From Endomicrobium sp. (lineage in GTDB: Bacteria > Elusimicrobiota > Endomicrobiia > Endomicrobiales > Endomicrobiaceae): a stretch of 52,575 nucleotides of DNA. The number at the start of each line of letters is the position of its first letter. The stretch's first letter is position 1. Location: positions 1 to 52,575 of the forward strand of contig JAITND010000052.1 in assembly GCA_031290625.1 (NCBI GenBank), written 5' to 3'. Shown here piece after piece: positions 8,463-17,377 of this stretch. The translations under genes and the position numbers were made by a program. The notes below the pieces were generated by a model, which worked only from the letters and a program-made list of their open reading frames with translations, was not told the DNA's origin and did no database searches.

Positions 8463-9857
8463 CTACCTCTCTAAAAAATCATAAAAGTTCGCAAAAATTT
8501 CCTCTAACTTCATTCTTCTGGACCCCTTAAACAAAAATACAGAGCTTTTATCAATATCAATATTTTTAAGATTGTTCAAAAGTTCATCCGAGTTTTTAGA
8601 ATAAAAAACATTTTTCTTATCGCCAAGACCAGTTTTAGTATTAAAAATAATATTCCCAAAAAGATTCACGGAATTTATTTTTTTATCTCTAATAAACTTT
8701 CCGATCTCAAAATGATATTCGTCGGTTTTATCGCCAAGTTCAAGCATATCCGCCAAAACCAAATTTACCTTTTTATCGGGATAACTTTGCAATACCGCGT
8801 CTATTGAATTTCTCATTGAAGAAGGGTTCGCATTATAAGCGTCGTTTATCAATATCGCCCCGTTTTTAGCAGAAACAGTTTCCATACGCATTTTAGGAGC
8901 AACAAACAACTCTATGCCGGTTTTTATATCTTTTAAAGATATTCCCAGTCCTACTGCGCACGCAGCGGCGGACAAAGCATTGTACACATTGAATTTTCCT
9001 CGCGCAGGCATAAAAACTTCTAAAGATTCTTTATTGAAACAAATATCAAAAACCGTTTGATCAGGGAATAACTTTATATTTTCAGCGGTTACGTCGGCTG
9101 GGCAATCCGCGCCGAAAGTAATAATTTTGCGCCCGACGACGTCTTTTATAGTTTTTAAAAATTTATCGTCGTTGTTTACAATTATGCAACCGTTTTCTTT
9201 TACATTTTTAAACAAATCTTTTTTTTCTTTAAAAACGCCTTCGGGAGAAACAAAAGTATCCAAATGCGAGAAACCTATATTTGTAATTGCTGCGACATCC
9301 GGCGCTAAAATATCCGATAATATTTCAATTTCGCCGTAAAGCGAAGTAGCGATTTCAAAAATCGCGTATTGATATTGAGAAGTTAAATTAAATATTGAAA
9401 GAGGAAGTCCTATTCTGTTATTGAAATTTCCTTTATTTGAAAGCGTTTTTCCTTTCTGATTTAAAATTGAAAACAAGATTTCTTTTGTCGTAGTTTTTCC
9501 GTTTGAACCGGTGATGCCGACTATGCTTACATTATTAAATTTTCTCCTATAATATTTTGCAAATTTCCCAAGAGCAACAAGAGTATCGTCGGTTTTAATC
9601 ATTGACGGAAACTTTGAAAAAGGAGTAAAATGCTTTAAATTCTCGCTTGAGTAAACTATTACTGAAGCCTCTTTATCAACAACTTCTTTTATAAAATCGT
9701 GACCGTCATAACGTTCGCCTTTTATCGCAAAATATGCTTCTCCTTTGCATATAGTTCTTGAATCAATAGAAACGCCTTCTACTAAAAGATTAGGATCCCC
9801 TATTATAAATTCGCCGTCTATGGATCGTATTAAATCTCTAAGCTGAAAAATCTCCAT
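8463..9857 (-). CDS. murF: UDP-MurNAc-tripeptide--D-Ala-D-Ala ligase
   Basis: MurF completes the pentapeptide precursor by adding D-Ala-D-Ala. The 464-residue protein contains the N-terminal substrate domain (VSIDSRTICKGEAYFAI), ATP-binding GITGSNGKTTTKEI (about residue 117), the central NIGFSHLDTF, and the C-terminal INDAYNANPSSMRNSID and VLADMLELG motifs characteristic of MurF rather than MurE. Its start codon overlaps the murE stop, so translation is probably coupled. The matching ligase for D-Ala-D-Ala (ddl) is not in the window. Confidence 0.96.
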   Translation of the reverse strand: MEIFQLRDLIRSIDGEFIIGDPNLLVEGVSIDSRTICKGEAYFAIKGERYDGHDFIKEVVDKEASVIVYSSENLKHFTPFSKFPSMIKTDDTLVALGKFAKYYRRKFNNVSIVGITGSNGKTTTKEILFSILNQKGKTLSNKGNFNNRIGLPLSIFNLTSQYQYAIFEIATSLYGEIEILSDILAPDVAAITNIGFSHLDTFVSPEGVFKEKKDLFKNVKENGCIIVNNDDKFLKTIKDVVGRKIITFGADCPADVTAENIKLFPDQTVFDICFNKESLEVFMPARGKFNVYNALSAAACAVGLGISLKDIKTGIELFVAPKMRMETVSAKNGAILINDAYNANPSSMRNSIDAVLQSYPDKKVNLVLADMLELGDKTDEYHFEIGKFIRDKKINSVNLFGNIIFNTKTGLGDKKNVFYSKNSDELLNNLKNIDIDKSSVFLFKGSRRMKLEEIFANFYDFLER

Positions 9858-11389
9858 TAAAAACTAAACTCCTCTTGTTTAGGTTCATTTGAAATATTTT
9901 CCTTCTGATTTTTTAATTCTATATATTTTGCAGCGATTTCTATGTCGCTAAAATGGATCTTGTCTAAACCTATTATCTGATACGTTTCATGACCTTTGCC
10001 AGCTAACAAAACAATATCGCCTTTATCTGCCATCATAACTGCTTCTTTTATAGCTTCCTCTCTGTCAACTACAACTTTATAGTTAGTTTTATAGACTCTT
10101 TTTATACCTGCTTCTATATCCAAAACTATAAGATTTGGATCCTCAGTCCTCGGGTTATCCGACGTTACAAAAACAAAATCGCTCGTTTCAACCGCAACTT
10201 TCCCCATTATAGGTCTTTTTGTTCTGTCTCTGTCGCCGCCGCAGCCAAAAACAGTTATAATTCTTTTATGTTTAATTTTCTTTACGGCTTGAAGAACATT
10301 CTTCAAAGCGTCTTCCGTGTGCGCGTAATCTACAAGAACTTCAAAACCACCCCCCCCTGTACCAACCTGTTCAAGTCTGCCTGGAGCTTGCATTGCGTTA
10401 TTTAAACCCTCTACAACTTTGCGAAACTCAATACCGCTGCAAACAGAAGCGGCTAAAGCTGCCAAAGCGTTATAGACATTATGAAGTCCAAAATGTTTTA
10501 TGTTTATTTTAGCAGTATTACCGGCGTATAATAAATCAAACTTGCTGCCAGAACTTGAGACGTCAATATTTTGGGCTTTAAAGTCTGCTTCTACGTTATT
10601 TAATGCGCAATAAAGCTTTTTTTCAGCATTCAAACCGATATCGGCGAGCTTTTTGCCGTATTTATCATCAATGTTTATTACAGCGAATTTCCTATTTTTT
10701 TTTTCGCCTGTTCCCAAAGAGCGAAATAACGCAGACTTAGCTTCAAAATAGCGGCCCATAGTTTTATGGAAGTCTAGATGGTCTTGAGTTAAATTCGTAA
10801 AAACGGTAATGTCAAAATCTATGCCGTAAACTCTTCCCAAACTTAACGCGTGGGAAGAAACTTCCATAACAATGTGCTTGACTCCCGCATCAAGCATTTC
10901 TCGCATAATCCTGTAAATATCCGGAGCTTGAGGCGTTGTGTTTTGAGCCTCAACAACTTTATCTCCATATCTGTAGTTAATTGTACCCATAACTCCGCAA
11001 TCAACGCCTGCATGAGACAATACGCTATCTATCATATAAGCGATTGTAGTCTTGCCATTTGTTCCAGTTACGCCTATAACGTTTAATTCTCTATCCGGAT
11101 AATTATAAAATTTAGCTGAGAAAATAGACATAAACCTAAAAATGTCTTCAGCAATAATCAAAGGAATCTGGCATGTTTCAACATTTGAATGACTTACAAT
11201 TGCAGAAGCTCCTTTTTTCATTGCTTCGCCAATATGTTTACATCCATCGGTATTATGACCCGGCAAAGCGAAAAAAACATACCCATTTTTAACTGTTCTT
11301 GAATCGTAAGATATGCCTGAAACTTCAACATCTAAATCGCCTGAGACAAAAATTTTCATATCGTCGGATAATATGCCTTTAAGTTTCAT
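9857..11389 (-). CDS. murE: UDP-MurNAc-tripeptide synthetase (meso-DAP type)
   Basis: MurE adds the third amino acid of the stem peptide. I choose ATG 11387-11389 because AAAGGA precedes it at good spacing; an upstream in-frame start would reach 11419. Motifs: SYDSRTVKNGYVFFAL, VTGTNGKTTIAYM, NLTQDHLDFHKTM, DYAHTEDALKN, and TSDNPRTEDPN. The DNPR motif indicates meso-diaminopimelate as the added residue, as expected for a Gram-negative wall. A run of eight C (10350-10357; G on the coding strand) encodes four Gly between two conserved blocks and could be slippage-prone. Confidence 0.95.
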   Translation of the reverse strand: MKLKGILSDDMKIFVSGDLDVEVSGISYDSRTVKNGYVFFALPGHNTDGCKHIGEAMKKGASAIVSHSNVETCQIPLIIAEDIFRFMSIFSAKFYNYPDRELNVIGVTGTNGKTTIAYMIDSVLSHAGVDCGVMGTINYRYGDKVVEAQNTTPQAPDIYRIMREMLDAGVKHIVMEVSSHALSLGRVYGIDFDITVFTNLTQDHLDFHKTMGRYFEAKSALFRSLGTGEKKNRKFAVINIDDKYGKKLADIGLNAEKKLYCALNNVEADFKAQNIDVSSSGSKFDLLYAGNTAKINIKHFGLHNVYNALAALAASVCSGIEFRKVVEGLNNAMQAPGRLEQVGTGGGGFEVLVDYAHTEDALKNVLQAVKKIKHKRIITVFGCGGDRDRTKRPIMGKVAVETSDFVFVTSDNPRTEDPNLIVLDIEAGIKRVYKTNYKVVVDREEAIKEAVMMADKGDIVLLAGKGHETYQIIGLDKIHFSDIEIAAKYIELKNQKENISNEPKQEEFSF

Positions 11390-11471
11390 TGTTATTCCTT
11401 TCAAATTTTGTCTCGGCAAAAGTATAGCATTTTATTTATACATATCTTTCAGAGGCAAACATACTTATTTT

Positions 11472-13160
11472 TTATTTTACATCGTCTTTCTCAATACGTA
11501 AATATTCGGCGATTCTTTTGGAAATATTGGCAAAAACAGGCGAAGCCACCGACGCGGCGTAATAACTACTTCCTTTAGGCTCATCTATAATTACTAAAAC
11601 TACAAACTCAGGCTTCATCGCCGGAACCATACCGCAAAATGAAGCAGTATAATATTTAGTCGAATAAGTTTTAATTGAAGGATCGACTTTTTGAGCCGTA
11701 CCAGTTTTTCCGCCAACCGTATATCCTTGGATTTTCGCGCTTTTTCCCGTTCCCATGTCAACGACATTCTTTAACAATTTTTTCACGATATAAGCCGTAT
11801 CTTCGGAAACAACTCTTCTTATTTCTTTCTTTTCAAAAATTTCCTCTTCAGAATTACATCTTATTATCTTTTGTATTACAAAAGGTCTTAATAAAACGCC
11901 GTCGTTTGCCAACGACGAGAAAGCGTTTATTATTTGAAGAGCTGAAACGCCTATGCCTTGCCCAAACGAAATATTGGGAAGAGTTAAAGCATTCCATCTC
12001 TTTACGTCCATTAAAAGACCTTTAGCCTCTCCTGGCAGATCTATACCTGTTAACGAATAGAATCCAAATTTTCTTATATAGTCGTAAAAAAGGTCGCCGC
12101 CTAATCTTTGAGCTATTTTTACCATTCCTATATTAGACGACATTTCAAAAATTCCGCTTAAAGTAGCGCTTCCCTCTATTTTATGATCGTCATTTATCGT
12201 ATGCCCGGCTATTTTAAACTTGCCGTTTTCCAAATAAAACGTATCGGAAATTTTTATCTTGCCTTCTTCCAAAGCGGCGGCTACCGTTACTATTTTAAAT
12301 GTTGATCCGGGCTCATATATATCGCTGATTGCAGAATTTCTTAAACGCCTTATATCTTTAATTTTGTCCGAACAATCAAAATCCGGAAGAGAAACCATAG
12401 CAAGAATTTTTCCGGTTTTCGGATTTTGAACAATGCATATAGCTTTTTTAGCTTTATATAATTCAAAGGCTTTTCTAAGCTCTTGTTCAGCTATAAACTG
12501 TATATTCCTATCTATAGTAAGCTCTATATTACACCCGCAAATTTCTTCCATATTAAGCGATTTATTACGGATTATTTGCCCTCGCCCATCTCTAATTATT
12601 TTAGTTTTTACGGTTTCTCCAGAAAGATTCGCATTACATATTTTCTCAACGCCTTCAAGACCGCCGCCGTCGCGACCCGTTATGCCAAGGATATGCGCTA
12701 AAAGCCGTCTTTGCGGATACCGTCTGGTATATTTCGCTTCAAAACCAACGCCTTTAAGCTTTGTTTTTTTTATTTTTTCAACAGTAAAAGAATCAACGTC
12801 AAAAGCTATCGGAATATAAGACATGTTTTTAAAATCGCATATTTTCTTTTCTTTTATTTTTATCCCATTTTCAGACAATACTTCTTTTAACGTTTCAAAA
12901 TCTTCTATCATTTTCGCATCAAGAAAAACTGTATAATTTTTTATACTTGTCGTCAATATATTTCCTTTCGCATCAAGAATATCTCCTCGTTTAGGAACTT
13001 CCACATTTTCGCGATTAACCATTTTCTCAACAGCGCGATTTATTCTTCCGTGAAGAAATATCTGTAAGTAGGCAAGTTTTGCAAATAAAAGAAAAAAGAC
13101 CGTCAGCGTCGCAAACGCCAAAACAGTCTTTCTGTTAATTCTATTTTTTTTCTTCCTCAT
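11472..13160 (-). CDS. ftsI: septal peptidoglycan transpeptidase (class B PBP)
   Basis: FtsI/PBP3 cross-links septal peptidoglycan in complex with FtsW. The 562-residue protein has a basic cytoplasmic start, one transmembrane anchor (about residues 12-32), a PBP dimerisation domain (GDILDAKGNILTTS), and a transpeptidase domain with the catalytic EPGSTFKIV (SxxK), SSN (SxN) and GGKTGTAQ (KTG) motifs. There is no PASTA domain. It lies between ftsL-like and murE, the standard order of the division cluster. Confidence 0.95.
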   Translation of the reverse strand: MRKKKNRINRKTVLAFATLTVFFLLFAKLAYLQIFLHGRINRAVEKMVNRENVEVPKRGDILDAKGNILTTSIKNYTVFLDAKMIEDFETLKEVLSENGIKIKEKKICDFKNMSYIPIAFDVDSFTVEKIKKTKLKGVGFEAKYTRRYPQRRLLAHILGITGRDGGGLEGVEKICNANLSGETVKTKIIRDGRGQIIRNKSLNMEEICGCNIELTIDRNIQFIAEQELRKAFELYKAKKAICIVQNPKTGKILAMVSLPDFDCSDKIKDIRRLRNSAISDIYEPGSTFKIVTVAAALEEGKIKISDTFYLENGKFKIAGHTINDDHKIEGSATLSGIFEMSSNIGMVKIAQRLGGDLFYDYIRKFGFYSLTGIDLPGEAKGLLMDVKRWNALTLPNISFGQGIGVSALQIINAFSSLANDGVLLRPFVIQKIIRCNSEEEIFEKKEIRRVVSEDTAYIVKKLLKNVVDMGTGKSAKIQGYTVGGKTGTAQKVDPSIKTYSTKYYTASFCGMVPAMKPEFVVLVIIDEPKGSSYYAASVASPVFANISKRIAEYLRIEKDDVK

Positions 13161-13171
13161 TTTTAAGGAAC

Positions 13172-13423
13172 CTAATCAACATAAATTATATGTTTCTCAT
13201 CTGGTCGTAAAAGATTCTTTTCTTTGGCAATTTTATCCATTTTCTCTAAAGCGAGATTTGAATTTATCTTTAATCTTAAAATATCGTTTTCAGAATTGAA
13301 TTTGTCGTAATCAGATTGTAAAGCGCTCGCTTTATAAGCCAATCTCATTGACATATTTTGTTGCCAAAGATAAACAAAAATCGTGATAATTAACGACGCT
13401 CCCAAGAAAAACGGCTTACGCAT
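13172..13423 (-). CDS. ftsL: FtsL-like cell division protein
   Basis: An 83-residue bitopic protein: short basic N-terminus, one transmembrane helix (FFLGASLIITIFVYLW) and a periplasmic coiled-coil-like stretch with heptad hydrophobics, ending in KIAKEKNLLRPDEKHIIYVD. This matches FtsL in size and layout. FtsL sequences are poorly conserved, so the call leans on position: it overlaps rsmH and precedes ftsI by 11 bases, exactly where ftsL sits in dcw clusters. FtsL stabilises the FtsWI synthase at the septum together with FtsB/FtsQ. Confidence 0.8.
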   Translation of the reverse strand: MRKPFFLGASLIITIFVYLWQQNMSMRLAYKASALQSDYDKFNSENDILRLKINSNLALEKMDKIAKEKNLLRPDEKHIIYVD

Positions 13424-14294
13424 TATTTATTTTCTCCGCAGCTCTTATTTTAGCGCTTCTGCTTCTTGGATTTAAACGGATTTCTTCCTGAGAAGCTGTA
13501 ACCACTTTTTTAGTAAGTATTTTATATATTCCGTCCGACGCATTTTTCTTAAAATCTTGTTTTATAATTCTGTCTTCCAAAGAGTGGAAACTGATTAAAA
13601 CTATTCTGCCGTCTTGATTTAACAACTCTGGAGCGTTCAACAATAACGTGTCTAAATTACCAAGCTCGTCATTTACAAAAACTCTCAACGCTTGGAAAAC
13701 TTTTGTAGCTGGATTTATTTTTCCTTCAGCTCTTTTAACAGAACGCACTATGTCTCGCAGCTCAAAAGCCGCGCTTATTATTCCTCTCTTCCTACGCAAA
13801 ATAATAGCGTCTGCAATCTGTCTTGACTTATATTCTTCTCCGTATTTATAAAAAATATCGGCTAAATCATCGCGGGAATAAGAGTTTACAATTTCCTTTG
13901 CCGTCAAAGCGTTTCTCTTATCCATTCTCATGTCAAGAACGTCTGAGTTAAAAGAAAAGCCTCTATCTAAAGCGTCAAACTGTTTTGAAGAAACGCCAAT
14001 ATCAGCTAAAATACCGTCAACTTTGCTTATATTAATTTTAGCTAAAGCATTTTTAATATTTTTAAAGTTATCCCTAATAAATACAACTCTGCCGGCAAAA
14101 TCTTCCTTTTGGGAAATAAATCTGTTTGAGGCGTCTTCGTCCCAGTCAAAAGCTACTATTTTAAGCTTCTCAAATTTATTAAGCAAATAAGAAGTATGCC
14201 CGGCGCCGCCGAAAGTACAGTCGACATATAAACCTTCTGGATTATTAACCAGATACCGCGACGTTTCTAAAGGCATTACGGAGATGTGGTGCAT
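13416..14294 (-). CDS. rsmH: 16S rRNA (cytosine1402-N4)-methyltransferase
   Basis: RsmH (MraW) methylates N4 of C1402 in the 16S rRNA decoding site using SAM. The 292-residue protein begins MHHISVMPLETSRYL and contains the SAM loop DCTFGGAGHTSYLL, FDWDEDASNRF, ADIGVSSKQFD, DMRMD, and SFHSLEDRIIKQDF, all standard for the family. An AGGA ribosome binding site lies 8-10 bases before the ATG. It heads the dcw block here; mraZ, its usual partner, is not upstream. Confidence 0.96.
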   Translation of the reverse strand: MHHISVMPLETSRYLVNNPEGLYVDCTFGGAGHTSYLLNKFEKLKIVAFDWDEDASNRFISQKEDFAGRVVFIRDNFKNIKNALAKINISKVDGILADIGVSSKQFDALDRGFSFNSDVLDMRMDKRNALTAKEIVNSYSRDDLADIFYKYGEEYKSRQIADAIILRRKRGIISAAFELRDIVRSVKRAEGKINPATKVFQALRVFVNDELGNLDTLLLNAPELLNQDGRIVLISFHSLEDRIIKQDFKKNASDGIYKILTKKVVTASQEEIRLNPRSRSAKIRAAEKINNA

Positions 14295-14306
14295 TTTCGC
14301 GCATTC

Positions 14307-14723
14307 CTACTTTGAAGTCAACATCTTTACGGCTATTATTATCATCAAAGCCGCAAAACACTTTTTAAGAATTTGTTCTGGTAAAAAATCTGCAAGATAA
14401 GAACCTAGGAAACCGCCGGCGACAAAACCTAAACCTATCAAAGCGGCAATACTAAAATTTACGCATCCTCTTTTATAATAAATCAACATGGAAACGAAAC
14501 TCAAGCAAATTACGGCAAGAGACGTTCCTTGTGCTGCTTGAGTCATTTTCAACAAAAACGCCATAAGAGGTATTAAAACAATGCATCCTCCGACACCCAT
14601 GAGACCGCTCAGTATTCCGCCTGCAAGACCTATGGCGACGCAAGCCCAAATTTTACCTCTAATAACCGCCTTATAAAGACGAATTATACACCGAATTCTG
14701 TCTTTCAAAACTTGAAAGCGCAA
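14307..14723 (-). CDS. half-size TSUP (TauE/SafE) family membrane transporter
   Basis: About 138 residues with four hydrophobic segments and the TSUP repeat signature GLAGGILSGLMGVGGCIVLIP-like glycine pattern near residues 32-52. Full-length TSUP proteins (putative sulfite/sulfonate or anion exporters) have two such repeats in about 250 residues; here only one is present, so it would have to dimerise or is a remnant. The start is a TTG at 14721-14723 overlapping the predicted 3' end of rnpB, and no better start is visible, so the N-terminus is doubtful. It lies 12 bases upstream of rsmH. Confidence 0.6.
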   Translation of the reverse strand: MRFQVLKDRIRCIIRLYKAVIRGKIWACVAIGLAGGILSGLMGVGGCIVLIPLMAFLLKMTQAAQGTSLAVICLSFVSMLIYYKRGCVNFSIAALIGLGFVAGGFLGSYLADFLPEQILKKCFAALMIIIAVKMLTSK

Positions 14724-14996
14724 CCATTTCTCTGCCGTTAGAATTGCTTTTAACGGTCAAGCGGCCATACTTCAGCCTTGCTTTCCGGTAAGGATTTGGC
14801 CGTTTCACCTTCCGCGTTTCCGCGAAAACTTATCCTTTTGCAAGGATACTCTCTTATTTCTAAGAAAAGCGTCTCTGTTCGCACCTCTACCCTCGCGAGC
14901 GACAGGGATTGCCTGCTACCGTTTACCTCAAGGATAATCCCCGAGTAAAGTTCGGACTTTCCTCTTTACATGTCTATAAGACTGCAAAGCGGTTGC
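14720..14996 (-). ncRNA. rnpB: RNase P RNA
   Basis: On the minus strand the segment contains the bacterial RNase P RNA core: AGAGGAAAGTCCGAAC (P4 5' side and J3/4), GTAGCAGGC, AGGGTAGAGGTGCGAACAG, GCGGAAGGTGAAACGGCC, and a 3' GGCAGAGAAATGG region corresponding to the conserved 3' P4 strand. A 5' GCAACC (14996-14991) pairs with the terminal GGTTGC (14725-14720) to form P1. This ~277-nt extent is short for a type A RNA, so some peripheral helices are reduced. RNase P RNA removes tRNA 5' leaders. It sits directly after the zinc-ribbon gene. Confidence 0.9.
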
Positions 14997-15006
14997 GTAT
15001 CCGTCT

Positions 15007-15726
15007 TTATAAAGCGTCTTTCTTAAACAATATTCTGGAACAATTATCGCAAACCACAAGCTCTTGACCTTTAAGAGCTTGATTGATAAGCTGAGTTCTT
15101 AAAACCATACCGCAACCGCCGCAACTCTCTCCGTCAACAACAGCCATTCCGCGACCATCGCGTCCAGTTTTTAATCTATCATAATGAGACAAAATAGATT
15201 TGTTGACTTTTGATTTGCGTTCTTCTTTTATCTTTTCCAATGCGACAACTTTTTCCCTAAGCTTGGTAACATTATTTTCTATATCCGTTATTTCTTTCTT
15301 TATATTTTCTTCAAATTTTTGAAGTTCGTTTTCAGCGGCTTTAATTTTTGCAGACTTTTCGTCTACATTCTCCATAAGCGCCAAAAGCTCATCTTCAAGA
15401 ACGCTCTTATCAACTTTTGCTTTTTCTATCCCCAAAAGTAAAACTTTATAAGTATCGTTAGACTTAACAGCATTAAGCTCCATAGAATATTTTTTTATAG
15501 CTTTTTCCTTATCATCAAGTAAAGATTCTTTTTCTTTAGTCAACGACACTAACTCTGCATACTCTTTCTTTTTTTCGCTTAATTCAGCTTTTTTATCGCC
15601 TAAAATCCTGTTCTTTTCTTCAATTAAACCGGGCGCAAGACTTATTTGCTTGTTGACGTCGCTAATTTTTACGTCATAATTCTGCAATTCAAGTAACAAA
15701 GCCAAATTTTGCTTTAAATCTTCCAT
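15007..15726 (-). CDS. coiled-coil zinc-ribbon protein (CT398/DUF164 type)
   Basis: A 239-residue protein: a long helical hairpin coiled coil (about residues 5-180, rich in Glu/Lys with heptads) followed by a C4 zinc ribbon, C-GG-C (GESCGGCGM) and CDNC near residues 200-230. This is the layout of the CT398/HP0958-like C4-type zinc ribbon family. Members have been linked to RNA binding and protein-complex scaffolding, but the role is not general knowledge for this organism. A strong GGGGGA ribosome binding site precedes ATG 15726. rnpB follows 10 bases after its stop. Confidence 0.8.
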   Translation of the reverse strand: MEDLKQNLALLLELQNYDVKISDVNKQISLAPGLIEEKNRILGDKKAELSEKKKEYAELVSLTKEKESLLDDKEKAIKKYSMELNAVKSNDTYKVLLLGIEKAKVDKSVLEDELLALMENVDEKSAKIKAAENELQKFEENIKKEITDIENNVTKLREKVVALEKIKEERKSKVNKSILSHYDRLKTGRDGRGMAVVDGESCGGCGMVLRTQLINQALKGQELVVCDNCSRILFKKDAL

Positions 15727-15972
15727 CTATCCCCCGGGTTTTGCTTTGATTTATAGATATAAACTAAATTAAGAAAAATAAGCAATTTTTGAAAAATATA
15801 TAACCCTACGACATGCGTCTCTTTCGGGTCCTAGGACATATTTTAGCGCAAAAAGTTGAAATCATAAAGCGCTCTTGGCTTGCCGCTCCACAAATGGCAG
15901 AACCATTGCCTTTACTAAAAAAACCGAAACTAATGATGGAATAATATAGAAAAAAGGGAATAATTTTGGAAC

Positions 15973-17076
15973 TTATTGACCAATAATTAGCACTTCTTTT
16001 ACATCAGAGTTAGACAAGGCATATTTGTAATCTCTACTGTAAATCACAGATACTTTGTCTTTATATTTATCTACAATATCAAATAATTCTTGAATACTTG
16101 GTATTCCGTCATTACGATAAGAGATGACCATTTTTGAATTGCGAAACTTTTTAATCACTTTTTCAAACTCTGATGCGATTTGATTTTTATCAATCCATGG
16201 GCATTTTTTATCAGATTTTATTGGAATATGCTTATATTTATCGCAGATCTTATTTCCCCAATTCTCATAATCAGCAAGCCCTTCAAGAAAATGATAAAAA
16301 TCAAGATAATTAGCGCCAATGCCCTTATTTGATACGTAAGGAGTATCAAGATAAAGCAAATCAACGTCGTTTATATCTAAATCCAAAGCATCTTGATTGC
16401 GAGATTGGCATTTTAATCCGTTATAGAAAATGGCGTTATTAGCTTCTGCTACAAAATGACGAAAATAATTTTCAAATGGCTTGTCCCATGTTGTTTTATT
16501 ACCAAAACTCCGTGTAACATTAGATAATCTTATATACAAGTTGGCTCTATGAAAAAGGTTATAAGGTCGTTTTATTATGCAAGATTGAAACAAAGCAAAG
16601 AAAGAAATCGCTTTTTTATATTCGTCATTTAACTGGTTGATATTATAAATTATATTGTCAAGCCAAGCATTTTCTTCATCCGTATAGTAAATTCCTTTGA
16701 AAGTTTTCTGAATAAAATCTTGCTTATTCTTATTTTCCGATAGAAGAAAATCAATATCTTCGTCTGTTAATTTTGCGCTATCATTTTCAATTAACGCTTT
16801 TCCGATAATGTGATTAAATTTCAAAATATCATTATAAAAAACCTGCTTGCCTTTTCTTTTCAATAAGTGAGAAACTGAACCTGTTCCGCCAAAAGCATCT
16901 AATGCTGTCTTAAAATCTAAATCCTTTATATTATCCCAAATCCAATAAGTTAATTTGTTCTTTGATCCCTGATAACGAGTTGATGGAAAAGGATTATTTT
17001 CGTCAAACGCAGAAATGCCGCTAGTTTCAATATACGGCAAAAATAAAGATTGAACTGCGGCAAGCGTATTCCTCAT
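15973..17076 (-). CDS. D12-class N6-adenine DNA methyltransferase
   Basis: 367 residues with the D12-class order of motifs: TRYQGSKNKLTYWIWDNI (SAM-region lead), LDAFGGTGSVSHLL (motif I, about residue 57), the catalytic DTPY in DLLYLDTPYVSNKG (motif IV, about residue 245) and a C-terminal SYRNDG block. It methylates adenine N6 in a short target, here unknown. A GAGGAA ribosome binding site precedes the ATG. Directly upstream on the same strand is the stump of an EcoRV-like endonuclease, so this was the modification half of a type II system and is now effectively an orphan. The frame is intact. Confidence 0.88.
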   Translation of the reverse strand: MRNTLAAVQSLFLPYIETSGISAFDENNPFPSTRYQGSKNKLTYWIWDNIKDLDFKTALDAFGGTGSVSHLLKRKGKQVFYNDILKFNHIIGKALIENDSAKLTDEDIDFLLSENKNKQDFIQKTFKGIYYTDEENAWLDNIIYNINQLNDEYKKAISFFALFQSCIIKRPYNLFHRANLYIRLSNVTRSFGNKTTWDKPFENYFRHFVAEANNAIFYNGLKCQSRNQDALDLDINDVDLLYLDTPYVSNKGIGANYLDFYHFLEGLADYENWGNKICDKYKHIPIKSDKKCPWIDKNQIASEFEKVIKKFRNSKMVISYRNDGIPSIQELFDIVDKYKDKVSVIYSRDYKYALSNSDVKEVLIIGQ

Positions 17077-17081
17077 TGATT

Positions 17082-17339
17082 TTATTCCTCTTGAACGGAT
17101 GAGATTAACTTATAATCTGGCGACTTTTTCTTATACTCGGCGTATTCTTTCAGAATTGTAGGGAAAAGCATTAACTCAATGATTTTTGAGACAACTTTTG
17201 TATCAACAGAAATAGTGTAAATATTTTTATAAATATCTATAAAACCTTTCGTAACCCAATCTTTATTTTTATCTTGCAAAACAGCAAGATTGACAAACAA
17301 AGTCTTTTCTAATTTTGACTTAAAATCATTAACTTTCAT
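17082..17339 (-). pseudogene. N-terminal stump of an EcoRV-like restriction endonuclease
   Basis: The 85 residues align by eye with the first part of EcoRV: GFIDIYKNIYTISVDTKVVS followed by KIIELMLFP matches EcoRV's G-IIS-EGKIYPLGSDTKV and FELF-RPII in order and spacing. EcoRV is about 245 residues, and its catalytic Asp74/Asp90/Lys92 lie after this point. Here the frame ends soon after the matching helix (SPDYKLISSVQEE), so the active site is missing and it should not cut DNA. The intact D12 methyltransferase starts 5 bases later. Alternative: a small protein that kept the DNA-binding or dimerisation part as a regulator. Confidence 0.65.
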
Positions 17340-17347
17340 ATATTTTT

Positions 17348-17377
17348 ATTATAACATAAAAAACAAGGCTGTCACAA
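17348..17377 (-). promoter_or_regulatory. putative promoter of the EcoRV-like R-M operon
   Basis: On the minus strand a TATAAT (17353-17348) has an upstream TTGTGA (17377-17372) with an 18-base spacer. The ATG of the endonuclease stump begins only 8 bases after the -10 box and there is no room for a ribosome binding site, so this would give a leaderless transcript. The -35 overlaps the TGA that ends the recombinase frame. Confidence 0.45.
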
